From Eubacterium sp. (GTDB taxonomy: Bacteria; Bacillota; Clostridia; Oscillospirales; Acutalibacteraceae): a stretch of DNA of 14,132 bases. Position 1 is the first letter of the stretch. The number at the start of each line of letters is the position of its first letter. The notes beneath the pieces are model-generated. The model ran no database searches, had not been told where the DNA came from, and saw only the letters and a program-made list of their open reading frames with translations. This document shows, piece after piece, positions 13,905 through 14,132 of the stretch. A program made the position numbers and the translations under genes. The stretch is from NCBI GenBank assembly GCA_029059925.1, contig JAIDVA010000002.1:1-14132 (forward strand), in the 5' to 3' direction.

Positions 13905-14083
13905 ATACTATACCTCCCAAAACAGCTTTTTATAGTTAAAATAAGATATACACTTACAATCTGACCCTCGTGCCTATATATTTCTTTATTGAATAGTTCA
14001 AATGATATATAAGGCTCACCGAGGTCCTCGCAGATTGGGTCAAATACCGTTATATTATATACGCCAAAAATGAACCATAACAC
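13901..14083 (-). pseudogene. Doubtful 60-codon reading frame, possibly the remnant of a frameshifted gene
   Basis: A GTG at 14083 has GGAGG six bases upstream and opens 60 codons, ending in a TGA that overlaps the next ATG as ATGA. The predicted protein contains ITVFDPICEDLGEPYISFEL, which looks protein-like, but the second half is rich in rare codons such as ATA and AGG. A different frame starting at ATG 14127 runs 25 codons to a stop at 14050-14052 and contains SEIYSDGGTRCYGSF. The two together could be one gene broken by a frameshift. I recognise no family. It may instead be a small coupled leader ORF or non-coding. The call of pseudogene is tentative. Confidence 0.3.
13973..14001 (-). 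promoter_or_regulatory. Candidate promoter for the small membrane protein gene
   Basis: On the minus strand TTGAAC (14001-13996) and TATAGG (13978-13973) are 17 bases apart. Transcription would start about 60 bases before the ATG at 13904. The -10 box is weak, and the site lies inside the doubtful 60-codon frame, so if it is real that frame is less likely to be coding. Confidence 0.3.
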
Positions 14084-14132
14084 CTCGTACCTCCGTCTGA
14101 ATAAATCTCGCTAACGGGAAACAGCATTATTG

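Overview
The window looks like a chromosomal segment of a low-GC Gram-positive bacterium in the Clostridia, probably a Ruminococcus- or Eubacterium-like gut anaerobe. The genus is inferred; I ran no search. The reasons are moderate-to-low GC, strong GGAGG-type ribosome binding sites, a YmcA/YlbF-family protein beside MiaB, SepF and DivIVA as division proteins, and a MutL with the endonuclease motif typical of bacteria that lack MutH.

Bases 78-11637 are one run of eight minus-strand genes, read from right to left: miaB, ymcA-like, mutS, mutL, miaA, an HlyD-like membrane protein, a YggS/YlmE PLP protein, sepF and divIVA (nine counting divIVA). A good sigma-A-type promoter lies upstream of miaB at 11723-11751. 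Most junctions are overlaps or gaps under 60 bases, so much of the run could be co-transcribed. The one large gap, 281 bases between the ymcA-like gene and mutS, is where the most interesting structure lies. The first half matches the Bacillus order miaB-ymcA-(cotE)-mutS-mutL-...-miaA. The last three genes match ylmE-sepF-divIVA. Here the two blocks are joined through the HlyD-like gene. Together they cover tRNA A37 modification (MiaA makes i6A, MiaB converts it to ms2i6A), mismatch repair (MutS, MutL) and division-site or polar organisation (SepF, DivIVA).

Bases 11671-11891 are a divergent promoter region. On the plus strand, malQ (11892-13412) encodes a complete GH77 4-alpha-glucanotransferase and ends at a strong bidirectional terminator (13422-13453). 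A convergent minus-strand gene (13452-13904) encodes a small membrane-anchored extracytoplasmic protein of unknown function. Upstream of it is a doubtful 60-codon reading frame that may be a decayed gene.

Most of the window is ordinary core genome, and I found no defence system, CRISPR array, tRNA or transposase. The best unexplained signal is in the mutS leader (9587-9780). Two tandem copies of a 97-bp unit are about 63% identical without gaps, and each folds into a long hairpin. At least eight base-pair positions differ between the copies by compensatory changes, which indicates that the fold has been maintained.
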